Shown here in pieces: positions 7,364-15,258 of a DNA stretch of 27,528 nt. Position numbers and translations under genes: made by a program. The stretch's first letter is position 1, and each line of letters begins with the position of its first letter. The notes below the pieces were generated by a model. It was not told the origin of the DNA. It saw only the letters and a list, made by a program, of their open reading frames with translations, and made no database searches. Source of the stretch: a virus; the IMG/VR virus record IMGVR_UViG_3300021519_000054, positions 1 to 27,528 of that record; one strand, 5' to 3'.

Positions 7364-9280
7364 ATGAACAAAAAACAAATCGAAATCCCGCAAACATTGT
7401 TCCGCGCAGGTGTTGCCACCATGAGCGAGGACAAGAAGACTCTCCGGCTCTCGATCAGCAGCGACGAGCCGTATTTGCGCTACGACTACCGCACTGGTGA
7501 TCCGTATTACGAGAAGCTGGATCACGCGCCCGGCGGAATGGATGTGACGCGCATCAAGAATGGCGCACCGCTGCTCTACAACCACGACCGCTCGCTTCTG
7601 CTCGGCACCATCAGCAACCCCACATTCGAGAATGGCCGTTGCTATGTGGACGCGCGCATGAGTGATGCGCCCGACGTGGCGAGCTACAAACAAAAGGTGG
7701 ACGAAGGAATCCTCAAGGACACGTCCATCGGCTATTCCATCGAGGACGACGGCGAAGAAGAGGGCGAACGCGACGGAATACCCATCGTTCGCTTCAAATG
7801 CCGCGTGTTTGAGACGAGCTTGGTCACAATTCCCGCAGATCCGACCGTTGGCGTAGGCCGCGGCGAGCGCCCCGAAGGGATGCAATTCCGCACGCTCGAC
7901 ATTTTTTCTAAAAAAACACTTGCTATTGTGGTAGAACCGCCTAAAAGCGACGCAACACCACAACATATGGCACTCGAAACTCCCGCAGCACCCGTCATCG
8001 AAACCCCGAAAGTCAATGTCGTCGCCGAGCGCGAGGACGCCATCAAGGTCGAGCGGAAGCGCATCGCCGAAGTGCAGGAGCTTGAAAAGCACATCTGCGA
8101 AAAGGGCGTGTTTGGCCGCAAGGTCGATCCGTCCGCAATTCACGCGATTTCTGCGCGGATGATCGCCGAAGGCAAGCGCGTCGAGGACTTCCAAGGTGAG
8201 CTGATGCGTTCCGAGCTTCCCGAACTCAAGCCCATCACGACCTCGCCAGACATCGGCGCGAGTCAGCGCGACATCAGCAAGTATTCGCTCGTCCGCGCGA
8301 TGAACGGTGCCCTCGGCCAGTTCAACCGCAAGAAGTGGGAAGGTCTGGAGCGCGAGATGCACGACGCCACCACCAAGCAGCTTGGCCGCGAGTCCAATGG
8401 CGGATTCTTCGTGCCGAACGACGTGATGGCTTACCGCGCGCTCGCCACCAACGTCTTCACCGGAGCCGGTGCATTCGTTCAGGCTGGCCCGCAGGGGCAG
8501 AGCATGATCGAGCTTTACCGCAACCAGATGAAGGTCGTGAAGATGGGTGCTCGCACCCTCTCCGGCCTGGTCGGTAATCTCGCGATTCCGGCGCAGACTG
8601 GCGGCGCGACTGCCTACTGGCTCCCGGAGAACGGCACAATCACGGCCACCGACCAGACGGTTGGACAGGTCGCGCTCACGCCGCAACGTCTCGGTGCTGC
8701 CACGGCCTTCACGCTCCAGCTTCTCGCGCAGACCGACAACCCTGACATCGAGAACTTCGTCCGCGAGGATCTGATGAAGGTGCTGGCACTCGCCAAGGAC
8801 AAGGCCGCGCTCGTCGGCGCAGGCAGCGCGGGTGAACCGCTCGGCATCTACAACACGTCTGGCCTCTCTACTTCCGTCACGCTGGCGAACGCCGGCACGA
8901 TGACCTACGCGGAAGCCCTTCGCTTCGAGCTGAACGTCGCGAACAACAACGCGGATGTGGGAAGCCTCGGATACCTCACCACGCCGACCGTGCGCGCCGG
9001 CACGAAGGCCGTCGCCGAAATCGCCGCGGCGAACTCGCTTCCTGTCTGGAAGAACAACATGGTGAACGGCTACCCCGCCGACGCCACGCTGCAAATCACC
9101 AGCGCTGGCACTGTGTTCTTCGGCAACTGGGCCGACCTCATCATCGGCGACTGGGCGGGACAGGAAATCATCGTTGACCCCTACTCGCTCTCGCTCCAAG
9201 GCCAGGTGCGAATCGTCATGCAACAGCTCACGAGCGTCGCGCTTCGTCACGCGAAGTCGTTCAGCGTCTCCACCAACTAA
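7364..9280 (+). CDS. Prohead protease fused to HK97-fold major capsid protein
   Basis: 638 residues from the ATG at 7364. About 20-170 is an HK97-type prohead protease: candidate catalytic His74 (GAPLLYNHDRS), Ser121 (KDTSIGYS) and acidic Glu150 in VFETSLVTIPADP. About 175-340 is a charged, Ala/Glu/Lys-rich delta or scaffold-like segment (VERKRIAEVQELEKHICEKG). About 340-638 is the capsid domain: ESNGGFFVPNDV, LAIPAQTGGATAYWLPENG, the IENFVREDLMKVLALAKDKA helix, AGEPLGIYN, and a final P-domain strand VRIVMQQLTSVALRHAKSF. The polyprotein presumably self-cleaves during maturation, combining shell, scaffold and protease in one chain. No strong Shine-Dalgarno is visible. An internal ATG at about 7967 could allow a separate capsid product, untested. 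Confidence 0.93.
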   Translation: MNKKQIEIPQTLFRAGVATMSEDKKTLRLSISSDEPYLRYDYRTGDPYYEKLDHAPGGMDVTRIKNGAPLLYNHDRSLLLGTISNPTFENGRCYVDARMSDAPDVASYKQKVDEGILKDTSIGYSIEDDGEEEGERDGIPIVRFKCRVFETSLVTIPADPTVGVGRGERPEGMQFRTLDIFSKKTLAIVVEPPKSDATPQHMALETPAAPVIETPKVNVVAEREDAIKVERKRIAEVQELEKHICEKGVFGRKVDPSAIHAISARMIAEGKRVEDFQGELMRSELPELKPITTSPDIGASQRDISKYSLVRAMNGALGQFNRKKWEGLEREMHDATTKQLGRESNGGFFVPNDVMAYRALATNVFTGAGAFVQAGPQGQSMIELYRNQMKVVKMGARTLSGLVGNLAIPAQTGGATAYWLPENGTITATDQTVGQVALTPQRLGAATAFTLQLLAQTDNPDIENFVREDLMKVLALAKDKAALVGAGSAGEPLGIYNTSGLSTSVTLANAGTMTYAEALRFELNVANNNADVGSLGYLTTPTVRAGTKAVAEIAAANSLPVWKNNMVNGYPADATLQITSAGTVFFGNWADLIIGDWAGQEIIVDPYSLSLQGQVRIVMQQLTSVALRHAKSFSVSTN

Positions 9281-9282
9281 TC

Positions 9283-9480
9283 ATGTCTGACCGAATTTGC
9301 AAAGTTGTCCGCGGGACGACGCACGACGGCAAGGCTCTCAACGAGGGCGACGAAGTGCTTCTTCCTGAGGACATCTACCGTAAGCTCTCCATGACGCACG
9401 ACGTTGTGGAGATCCTGCCGCAAGCAAAGCCGGAACCCGCTCAAAAATCCACCGCACAACCAATCAAGAAAACCGCATAA
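9283..9480 (+). CDS. Small hypothetical head-region protein
   Basis: 65 residues, starting 2 nt after the capsid stop. The N-terminal half (TTHDGKALNEGDEVLLPED) reads like a small beta-barrel, and the C-terminal part is Pro/Lys/Gln-rich (PQAKPEPAQKSTAQPIKKTA). Small proteins with this layout often follow HK97-type capsid genes, but no specific family is recognised. A role in head completion is only suggested by position. Confidence 0.7.
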   Translation: MSDRICKVVRGTTHDGKALNEGDEVLLPEDIYRKLSMTHDVVEILPQAKPEPAQKSTAQPIKKTA

Positions 9481-9483
9481 CCT

Positions 9484-9882
9484 ATGGCACTCAATCCCGA
9501 TCTCAATGGCGCACTCACCGCCAACACGTTGCTCAACAAACACGTCCTCGTGGCTGCGGGAACGCAGACCGGCGTTGGCGTTGACCTCACCGGCTACGTC
9601 GGCAACCTCATGGTGATTCTCAGCGCAGCCGGTGCCAATACCGATGGAGGCGCGACGATCACGTATTCGCTGCTCGACAGTGCCGACAACACCACGTTCG
9701 CGGCGCTCACGACCCCGACGTTCGCAGCCGTCACCGCGGCCAGCACGCTCGCCACGGTCGCGCTCGACCCGAAGGCGGTGCGTCGCTACGTCCAGTTCAA
9801 GGCGCTGACTGCCAGCACCACTGCGACGTTCACCACGTCGGCGGTGCTCATCGGACTCAAACAGCGCGTCGGCAGCTTCTAA
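9484..9882 (+). CDS. Small beta-rich head protein (possible capsid decoration)
   Basis: 132 residues, rich in Ala, Thr and Val with alternating hydrophobic strands (NLMVILSAAGANTDGGATIT, YSLLDSADNTTFAAL, RRYVQFKALTASTTATF). This pattern is common in small phage beta-sandwich proteins encoded just after the capsid. It is the last gene before a strong intrinsic terminator, so it closes the head transcription unit. Decoration or stabilisation of the shell is a reasonable guess from position and composition; a tail component cannot be excluded. Confidence 0.75.
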   Translation: MALNPDLNGALTANTLLNKHVLVAAGTQTGVGVDLTGYVGNLMVILSAAGANTDGGATITYSLLDSADNTTFAALTTPTFAAVTAASTLATVALDPKAVRRYVQFKALTASTTATFTTSAVLIGLKQRVGSF

Positions 9883-9909
9883 ATCTAGCGTAGGGTTGGT
9901 ACTCATCTC

Positions 9910-9946
9910 GGGCCGCTCGGATAAATCTGAGCGGCCCTTGCTTTTT
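9910..9946 (+). terminator. Strong intrinsic terminator after the head genes
   Basis: GGGCCGCTC (9910-9918) pairs perfectly with GAGCGGCCC (9929-9937). The stem can extend inward by three further pairs including a G-U, leaving a small loop. TTGC and five T residues (9942-9946) follow. It lies 28 nt after the stop at 9882 and separates the capsid operon from the accessory cassette. Confidence 0.85.
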
Positions 9947-9950
9947 GTTG

Positions 9951-9980
9951 TTGACGAACCCACGCGCACGGGTTTATGTG
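9951..9980 (+). promoter_or_regulatory. Candidate promoter restarting transcription after the terminator
   Basis: TTGACG at 9951-9956 is followed after 18 nt by TATGTG (9975-9980). The -35 is good and the -10 partial. It lies immediately behind the terminator and just before the HNH-derived frame at 9987, which would be nearly leaderless. The same TTGACG -35 precedes the HNH genes at 18551 and 25954. Confidence 0.4.
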
Positions 9981-9986
9981 TGAACC

Positions 9987-10369
9987 GTGAACGAAATTCA
10001 CGAACTCTGCTGGAAATGCGAAAGGCCGAAGATTCCGCTTAGGACTGCAATAAGAAGGACTGTGTCGCCATCTGGAAAAATCTACGTAACACGAGAGTGC
10101 AAGGACTGCGAAAGCGGAAAGCAGCAGATGGTGCGCATGAGAAAGGTTTTTGGGATCACGGATTTTACGCGCCGGAATATGCCGATTCTTTTCCATACAA
10201 GGCGTGGGGAAAAGTTTTGGACAAATGCGAATACCGCTGCGCGATTTGTGGAGAGCAAAAGCCGATGACAATTGACCATATTGTTCCAATGTCCAAGGGC
10301 GGAAGTCTTGAGATAGAGAACCTGCAACCGCTTTGTCGAAGCTGCAATTCGCGCAAATCGAACCGATGA
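9987..10369 (+). pseudogene. HNH endonuclease split by a -1 frameshift
   Basis: The first frame (GTG at 9987) encodes an N-terminal zinc-ribbon-like part with CWKC and CKDC. It then runs into unlikely sequence and stops at 10268. The HNH core lies in the -1 frame: CAIC, then MTIDHIVPMSKGGS, NLQPLC and CRSCNSRKSNR, ending at 10369. Joining the frames near the five-T run at 10147-10151 gives a normal HNH layout (two CxxC pairs before the HNH core) of about 127 residues. No canonical slippery heptamer is present, so an indel, either natural decay or a sequencing error, is more likely than programmed shifting. The stop overlaps the next ATG (ATGA), so the gene was recently intact. Confidence 0.7.
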
Positions 10370-10497
10370 AAACGAAAAACAAGGCCGCACAAGAATTGGC
10401 GAGACTTAGCCGATTGAACATCACCGAGAAACAAAAGTCAGCGTCGCGGCGCAACGGAAAGCTCGGCGGCAGACCGAAGAAGAAGAAATCCAAATGA
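10366..10497 (+). CDS. Small basic protein with GKLGGRPKKK tail
   Basis: 43 residues: a helical stretch (AAQELARLSRLNITEKQKSA) and a basic tail RRNGKLGGRPKKKKSK of a type often seen in tiny phage proteins. It overlaps the HNH frame at its start and the next gene at its stop, both as ATGA, which strongly suggests real coupled translation. Function is unknown; nucleic-acid binding is possible from its charge. Confidence 0.6.
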   Translation: MKTKNKAAQELARLSRLNITEKQKSASRRNGKLGGRPKKKKSK

Positions 10498-10691
10498 ACG
10501 TCGAAAATATGAAGTGCGCGGATTGTCGGTTCTGGAAACCCTTCAGTTCTTGCGGACAGTGCCGCAGGTGGTCCCCGAAAAGCAGCGTCGGCAGCAGTGG
10601 GCAGAGTCAGCCTGTGTGGCCGCTCACTGAAGGCAATGACTGGTGCGGAGAATTCCAGCACAAAGCCAATTTCACAGAGGTCAAACCATGA
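10494..10691 (+). CDS. Small cysteine-rich (zinc-binding-like) protein
   Basis: 65 residues. MKCADCRFWKPFSSCGQCRR contains two CxxC pairs spaced as in a small zinc ribbon, followed by a conserved-looking tail with Trp and a late Cys (WPLTEGNDWCGEF). Short phage proteins of this pattern are common, with no established role. It sits in an unbroken chain of ATGA overlaps with the genes before and after it. Confidence 0.75.
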   Translation: MNVENMKCADCRFWKPFSSCGQCRRWSPKSSVGSSGQSQPVWPLTEGNDWCGEFQHKANFTEVKP

Positions 10692-12049
10692 CTGCCCGCA
10701 CCCTAAACATCGAACTCCTCACCCGCGCGCAGGACTTGCAGCGCGACAAGAAGTGGGCCGAAGCGATCCCGCTCTGGCGCGAGCATCTGGAATTTGACCC
10801 GCAGGACGCCGCCGTGTGGTTCAATCTCGGCGCGGCATTGCAGGCGACAGCGGACTCGCCGGCAGACCGCTACGCAGCGGCAGAGTGCTACCAGAAAGTG
10901 CTGACATGCCCAGGCGTCGAGATGGACACAAAGGCACACGCCATGTCGAACCTCGGCGTGATGATGCTCAAGGTCGGGCACCACGCCAAGGCGACGATCT
11001 GCTTCAACCTCGCCACGCAGATTGACCCGACAAACGCCGCTGCCCGCGTGAACCTCGGCGACGCTTTGCGCTACGAGGGAAAATACGACGAGGCGGACGC
11101 GGAATTCGAGGCCGTGTTGAAGCTCGACCCGGAAAGCCACGGCGCGAAGTTCAGCAGCGGGATGATCAAGCTACTGCTTGGCGATCTCGCGGAAGGTTTC
11201 GCCGGCTACGAGAGCCGCTTCTTCGTGGAAAGTTTTCCGGCGAAGCGTTTCATCACGGATGTTCCAGTGTGGAGCGGCGAGGACTTGGACGGAAAGACGC
11301 TTCTTTTGACGCAAGATCAGGGGTTCGGTGATCAGCTTCAGTTCATCCGCTATGCTGCCGAGATCAAGCGCGAGTGGCCGACGTGCTGCATTATATTTCG
11401 CGGCGATGAACCGCTGCGCAACATCATGCTGTGCGCCGATGGGGTGGACGAATTCGTGAGCAACGCCAGCGAGACCGCCTACGATTACCACGTCGCGACT
11501 ATGAGCCTTCCGTTCCGTATGGGCACCACGCTCGCGTCAATACCAAGCGCGGTGCCGTATATCGGGACCGGCGGCGCTGGTATCATATCCGATGAGAAGC
11601 TTGAGTCGGGATCATTTAATGTCGCGCTGGTTTGGGCTGGCTCGCCTCGGCACGGTCGCGACGAGTTCAGGAGCTTTGCGCCAGAGTTATTCCAGCCTCT
11701 CGTGGACGCGCACCCTGAATGCTCTTTTTACTCGCTCCAGTGCGGCCCGCGCGCCGATGAGGCAGCCAAGCTGCGTAACGTGACGGATCTCGCGCCACTT
11801 ATAAGCGACTGGACTCACACCGCGCAGGCGCTCCAGCAACTCGACCTGCTCATCACCGTGGACACCGCCGTTGCTCACTTGGCCGGCGCGCTTGGCTGCA
11901 ACGTCTGGATGCTGACACCGCACTCGCCGGACTGGCGGTGGCTGCTCGGGCGCGACACGTCGCCGTGGTATCCTTCCATGCGCCTGTTTCGTCAGGAGCG
12001 CGAAGGCGACTGGCAGAGCGTCATTAAACGAATCAGCGAAGCACTATGA
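10688..12049 (+). CDS. TPR protein with glycosyltransferase family 9-like domain
   Basis: 453 residues. About 10-175 are tetratricopeptide repeats (WAEAIPLWREHLEFDPQDAA, ATICFNLATQIDPTNAAARV, DEADAEFEAVLKLDPES). The C-terminal half carries a GT9/heptosyltransferase-like fold: LLLTQDQGFGDQLQFIRYA, YDYHVATMSLPFRMGT, ALVWAGSPRH, LDLLITVDTAVAHLAGALG and the closing DWRWLLGRDTSPWYP. Such proteins transfer sugars or use the sugar-binding fold in polysaccharide pathways. The ATG at 10688 overlaps the previous stop and has GAGG 7 nt ahead; an earlier in-frame start (10643) lies within the previous gene. It opens a run of coupled transferase genes. The target, a virion protein or host surface polymer, cannot be told. 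Confidence 0.88.
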   Translation: MTARTLNIELLTRAQDLQRDKKWAEAIPLWREHLEFDPQDAAVWFNLGAALQATADSPADRYAAAECYQKVLTCPGVEMDTKAHAMSNLGVMMLKVGHHAKATICFNLATQIDPTNAAARVNLGDALRYEGKYDEADAEFEAVLKLDPESHGAKFSSGMIKLLLGDLAEGFAGYESRFFVESFPAKRFITDVPVWSGEDLDGKTLLLTQDQGFGDQLQFIRYAAEIKREWPTCCIIFRGDEPLRNIMLCADGVDEFVSNASETAYDYHVATMSLPFRMGTTLASIPSAVPYIGTGGAGIISDEKLESGSFNVALVWAGSPRHGRDEFRSFAPELFQPLVDAHPECSFYSLQCGPRADEAAKLRNVTDLAPLISDWTHTAQALQQLDLLITVDTAVAHLAGALGCNVWMLTPHSPDWRWLLGRDTSPWYPSMRLFRQEREGDWQSVIKRISEAL

Positions 12050-12843
12050 ACAAGAACGGACTCGACACATACGAAAGCGACGCCAAAAAGCAGTCGCGCA
12101 GAATCATCGCGGAGGAATTATTCCGCAGAGTGAAACACCCGGCATTCTCGACGGTACTTTATTTGCCGGGTCCGCACGACTATCAGCGCAAGTCGCTTCT
12201 GAATATCGGATTCAAAAACGAAAACATCTTCGGCGTAGACTTGGGCGCAAACGTGCAAGCCGTGCGCGACCGTGGCGGGTATTGCATTGAGGGAAAGCTG
12301 CACGAAGTGATTGATAACTGGCCGACACATCGATGCATTGATGTAATCCTCGCCGACCTCTGCTGCGGATTGGGCGGCACTGCGCTGGAAACCGTAAGAG
12401 CAATCGGTTGTCTTTACGAAAAGCAAAAGTGCGCGCCGATTGTTTATATGAATCTTCAACGAGGGAGGGATGCAGACACAAACGGAGTGAGGGAATTTCT
12501 CAAAGGCTTGCGGTCAGATAGCTACTCGAAACACCGGGTGCTTCAGCTAATAATGTGGCAATACTCAGAATTTGGGATTCATAACAAGGACGCGTTACAT
12601 CGCGCATTTGGAAATGACGGAGACGCGATTGCAAAACATGCTTGCGAGGAAATCGACATGATGAAAATCCGAATGTGGGATTACAAAAATGCAGCATCTT
12701 CCGTAGTGATGGACAGCATGATATTCCAGTGGCCAAGATGGTTAATTGGAGAAAAAAGAGACGCGGCAAAAGTTACGACACAACGCATCGCCGCCACGCT
12801 CGCAACCGCAACCCGCCGCCGCAACGAAAGGATCGCAGCATGA
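12046..12843 (+). CDS. Rossmann-like protein, possibly methyltransferase-related
   Basis: 265 residues, unrecognised at family level. Residues about 35-110 read like a nucleotide or SAM-binding fold: STVLYLPGPHD (first strand and loop), NIFGVDLGANVQAVRDRGG (second strand with acidic end), CIDVILADLCCGLGG (fourth strand). The classical GxGxG is replaced by PGP, so cofactor binding is uncertain. The remainder has a helical middle and a basic Ala/Arg/Thr-rich end. The DNA is more AT-rich than its neighbours. It is joined by ATGA to the TPR-glycosyltransferase before it and to a true methyltransferase after it. Confidence 0.6.
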   Translation: MNKNGLDTYESDAKKQSRRIIAEELFRRVKHPAFSTVLYLPGPHDYQRKSLLNIGFKNENIFGVDLGANVQAVRDRGGYCIEGKLHEVIDNWPTHRCIDVILADLCCGLGGTALETVRAIGCLYEKQKCAPIVYMNLQRGRDADTNGVREFLKGLRSDSYSKHRVLQLIMWQYSEFGIHNKDALHRAFGNDGDAIAKHACEEIDMMKIRMWDYKNAASSVVMDSMIFQWPRWLIGEKRDAAKVTTQRIAATLATATRRRNERIAA

Positions 12844-13433
12844 CCCGCCTCGAATCCTTCATGGCCGCACGCGCGGCGGAGACTTATCCCGAGCCAGTCA
12901 CCGCACAGCACTCTGAAATCACGAGCATGATGGCACCGCTTGTCGCTGCGATGCTTCCGGCAGGCGCGAGCGTGCTTGACGTGGGCTGCGGGCAAGGGCC
13001 GGCGCTGGAATGGTTCAAGGCGCACGGATTTAAGGCACTTGGTATAAGCTCCAACGCAAAGGAAACGGCAGAGCTTAACGACCGCGGCTTTCACGTTCTT
13101 TTGCGAGACATGCACGAAATGCTTTTACCAGCAACCTGCTACGATTGCGTGTGGGCGCGGCACGTCCTAGAGCATTCCGTGATTCCCTTTTTCGTGCTGT
13201 ACGAATTTGCGCGCGTGCTGAAACCGGGCGGCATCCTATACGTGGAAGTTCCAATGCCTGACACGCCATGCAACCATGTCGCAAATCTGAACCATTACAG
13301 CGTTCTCGGTAAGGACGCATGGCTATGTCTTATCGCCCGCTCAGGCTTTGAGCTTCACGAAGTCCGCGAGATTGGCCTGCAAACTATGGCAGGACCGGAC
13401 AAATATCTGAGCGTGATCGCTCGCAAGCTATGA
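12840..13433 (+). CDS. Class I SAM-dependent methyltransferase
   Basis: 197 residues. Motif I VLDVGCGQGPALEWF (about residues 42-56), the second strand ALGISSN, the acidic-motif region RDMHEMLLPATCYDCVWARH, and LEHSVIPFFVLYEFARVLKP followed by GGILYVEVP are diagnostic of the Methyltransf_11/23 group. It probably acts on a small molecule or sugar. The ATG at 12840 is preferred over an earlier in-frame start inside the previous gene: it overlaps the stop (ATGA) and has AAAGGA about 9 nt ahead. The stop overlaps the next glycosyltransferase start. Confidence 0.92.
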   Translation: MTRLESFMAARAAETYPEPVTAQHSEITSMMAPLVAAMLPAGASVLDVGCGQGPALEWFKAHGFKALGISSNAKETAELNDRGFHVLLRDMHEMLLPATCYDCVWARHVLEHSVIPFFVLYEFARVLKPGGILYVEVPMPDTPCNHVANLNHYSVLGKDAWLCLIARSGFELHEVREIGLQTMAGPDKYLSVIARKL

Positions 13434-14425
13434 AAACCATGCACTTCGCAGGCTCTCCCGGCACCGGCTACGGATGGGGCGTGTTTAACGCCAACATGTA
13501 TCGCGAACTCGACAAGCACTTCGTCATGGTGACATCGAACCACGACCCGGTTGACGTGTGCTTTATGCCGGTTGACGGCGCATTCCGACCGCTCACGCCA
13601 GCGCGAGGGAAGGTCAACGTGTGCATGAACTTTTTCGAGTCGCCGCTGGAACCGGACGCGCGAGAGAACGCCGCGCAATTCGACGTGTGTTTCGTCGGCT
13701 CGACATGGTGCCAGCAGCGATGCGCAGAGGCGGGCATCCTCAATACGCGCGTGCTCATCCAAGGCGTTGACGGCGACATCTTCAAGCCGCAGCCGCCGCG
13801 CGGACCGGACGGCACGATCCGCATTTTCAGCGGCGGCAAATTCGAGTATCGTAAAGGGCAGGACTTGGTGATCGCAGCCTTCCGCGAGTTCGTGAAGGTG
13901 CATCCCGAGGCGCACCTTGTCTGCGCGTGGCATAACCCGTGGCCTCAACTCATGTTAGCAGCCGTTTGCGATAAGCGATGCGCGCTCAATCCAAAGGCGA
14001 GCGGGCAAACTCAGGAGGAATATCTCGAATCACTTCTCGTCATCAACGGTATCCCGCGCGAGTCATTCACCATCCTCCCGCAACTCAGCCAACACGACCT
14101 CGCGCGCGAGATGGCGAACACGGATTTCGGACTGTTCCCGAATCGGTGCGAGGGCGGAACGAACCTCGTCCTGATGGAATACGCGGCACTAGGCCGCGAG
14201 ATTGTCGCAAACGTGCTGACCGGCCACGCCGACGTTGAAAACGCAATCTCGATGCCGATTGAAGCGACCGAAGACGAGAATCATTGGGCGCTTCAACCCG
14301 TCGCCAACATCACCGACGCGATGAGGGACGCAGCGGATTACCCCCGGAGCGATTTCACCGGATGCTCATGGACATGGGAGGACGCGGCGAAAACGGTGCT
14401 CTCGGAGATTGACAATCTCTCCTGA
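13430..14425 (+). CDS. Glycosyltransferase, GT4-like
   Basis: 331 residues. The N-terminal part has the loop GSPGTGYGWGVFNANMYREL, where such enzymes often begin, and a middle strand FDVCFVGSTWCQQ. The C-terminal nucleotide-sugar half shows IRIFSGGKFEYRKGQDLVI, the strand SFTILPQLSQHDLAREMANT, and the acidic motif FPNRCEGGTNLVLMEYAALG. The last corresponds to the conserved glutamate pair of GT4 enzymes. It is the fourth gene of the ATGA-coupled transferase cassette and is followed by neck genes 20 nt later, so the cassette ends here. Confidence 0.9.
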   Translation: MKTMHFAGSPGTGYGWGVFNANMYRELDKHFVMVTSNHDPVDVCFMPVDGAFRPLTPARGKVNVCMNFFESPLEPDARENAAQFDVCFVGSTWCQQRCAEAGILNTRVLIQGVDGDIFKPQPPRGPDGTIRIFSGGKFEYRKGQDLVIAAFREFVKVHPEAHLVCAWHNPWPQLMLAAVCDKRCALNPKASGQTQEEYLESLLVINGIPRESFTILPQLSQHDLAREMANTDFGLFPNRCEGGTNLVLMEYAALGREIVANVLTGHADVENAISMPIEATEDENHWALQPVANITDAMRDAADYPRSDFTGCSWTWEDAAKTVLSEIDNLS

Positions 14426-14445
14426 GCGTAGCAACCTGTGCGGCG

Positions 14446-14787
14446 ATGGCAAACCAATTCACTTCTGCACTCGGCGAACTCGCGGCGTGCGAGACTGCCG
14501 AATTTGGAACGTCGTGTGCGGCAACCATCGGAACGCAGACGGTCGCGTGTGTGATTTTGGAAGACCCGTTCAACCCGATCATCGCCGAAGACGGCGGCGG
14601 CTTGTCCAGTTCAGGACAGCAAACGATCATGGTTGACAAGTCATTGCTCACATCGTTTGCCAATTCACCGAACGGCGAGCCGCCTGTCAACGTGACGCCC
14701 ACCGTGGTTCTTGGCATCTCCGCATTCGTGCTTTCCGTGAACAACAAGCTAGGGGTGCTCTACATCACCACCGGATTCCCGACGTAA
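14446..14787 (+). CDS. Putative head-tail joining (stopper, gpFII-like) protein
   Basis: 113 residues. The central part reads ATIGTQTVACVILED, an acidic loop, then QQTIMVDKSLL, and the end is FVLSVNNKLGVLYITTGFP. This arrangement of strands around a flexible loop is typical of small head-tail joining proteins. It resumes the structural order right after the transferase cassette and precedes a terminator-like tail protein, as in lambda FII-Z-U. The call is supported by size, predicted fold pattern and position, not by a diagnostic motif. Confidence 0.55.
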   Translation: MANQFTSALGELAACETAEFGTSCAATIGTQTVACVILEDPFNPIIAEDGGGLSSSGQQTIMVDKSLLTSFANSPNGEPPVNVTPTVVLGISAFVLSVNNKLGVLYITTGFPT

Positions 14788-14788
14788 A

Positions 14789-15211
14789 ATGCAAGAATCA
14801 CTTGGAACCACTATCAGTAATTGGGTGATCTCGGCTTTCAGAGCATTCGCCGTCCTTCCGTTTGACTTGCAGATCGAGCCGTTCGTTTCCGGGGCCGAGG
14901 CGCAATCGGAAAGGCTCATCATCAAGGTCGAAATCGGAAACCAGTATTGGGAGGCCGACGAAGGCTACAACGGCACGATGACGATCACGTTCAAGACAGT
15001 GGAGCGCGATGCCGCGATTGCGGATGACAAATGGGCAAAGGCAGAGGCCGCGCTGTTCGCTGGAATGCAGACCGCAGGATCGCTTGCCGCGATGCAAACG
15101 CTGTTCCAGCGCATCTGCTTTCTCACGAATGATGCAAGCTCATCGCTCGACAACACCGACAACTTTCGCCGCTACACCCGCACAATCCCGCTTCAAGTTA
15201 AACCGATTTGA
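14789..15211 (+). CDS. Putative tail terminator or neck protein
   Basis: 140 residues, starting 1 nt after the previous stop. It begins with a helix (TTISNWVISAFRAFAVL), then strands (ERLIIKVEIGNQYWEAD, GTMTITFKTVERD), a helix (WAKAEAALFAGMQT) and a final strand pair ending RRYTRTIPLQVKPI. Alternating helices and a long final strand resemble tail-terminator proteins, which cap the tail tube at the head end. It could also be another neck component. Confidence 0.5.
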   Translation: MQESLGTTISNWVISAFRAFAVLPFDLQIEPFVSGAEAQSERLIIKVEIGNQYWEADEGYNGTMTITFKTVERDAAIADDKWAKAEAALFAGMQTAGSLAAMQTLFQRICFLTNDASSSLDNTDNFRRYTRTIPLQVKPI

Positions 15212-15258
15212 AGTTTTCGCTTGCAATTCAACACAATCCAACCTAAAGCATCTCCGAT

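Noticed and set aside
7340-9250. Open frame of 636 codons on the minus strand
   Set aside because: It lies wholly antisense to the protease-capsid gene, whose motifs are clear; high GC and codon bias create long antisense frames here.
9277-9969. 230-codon minus-strand frame
   Set aside because: Runs opposite two small head genes and through the terminator; composition is Arg/Glu-rich as in other shadows.
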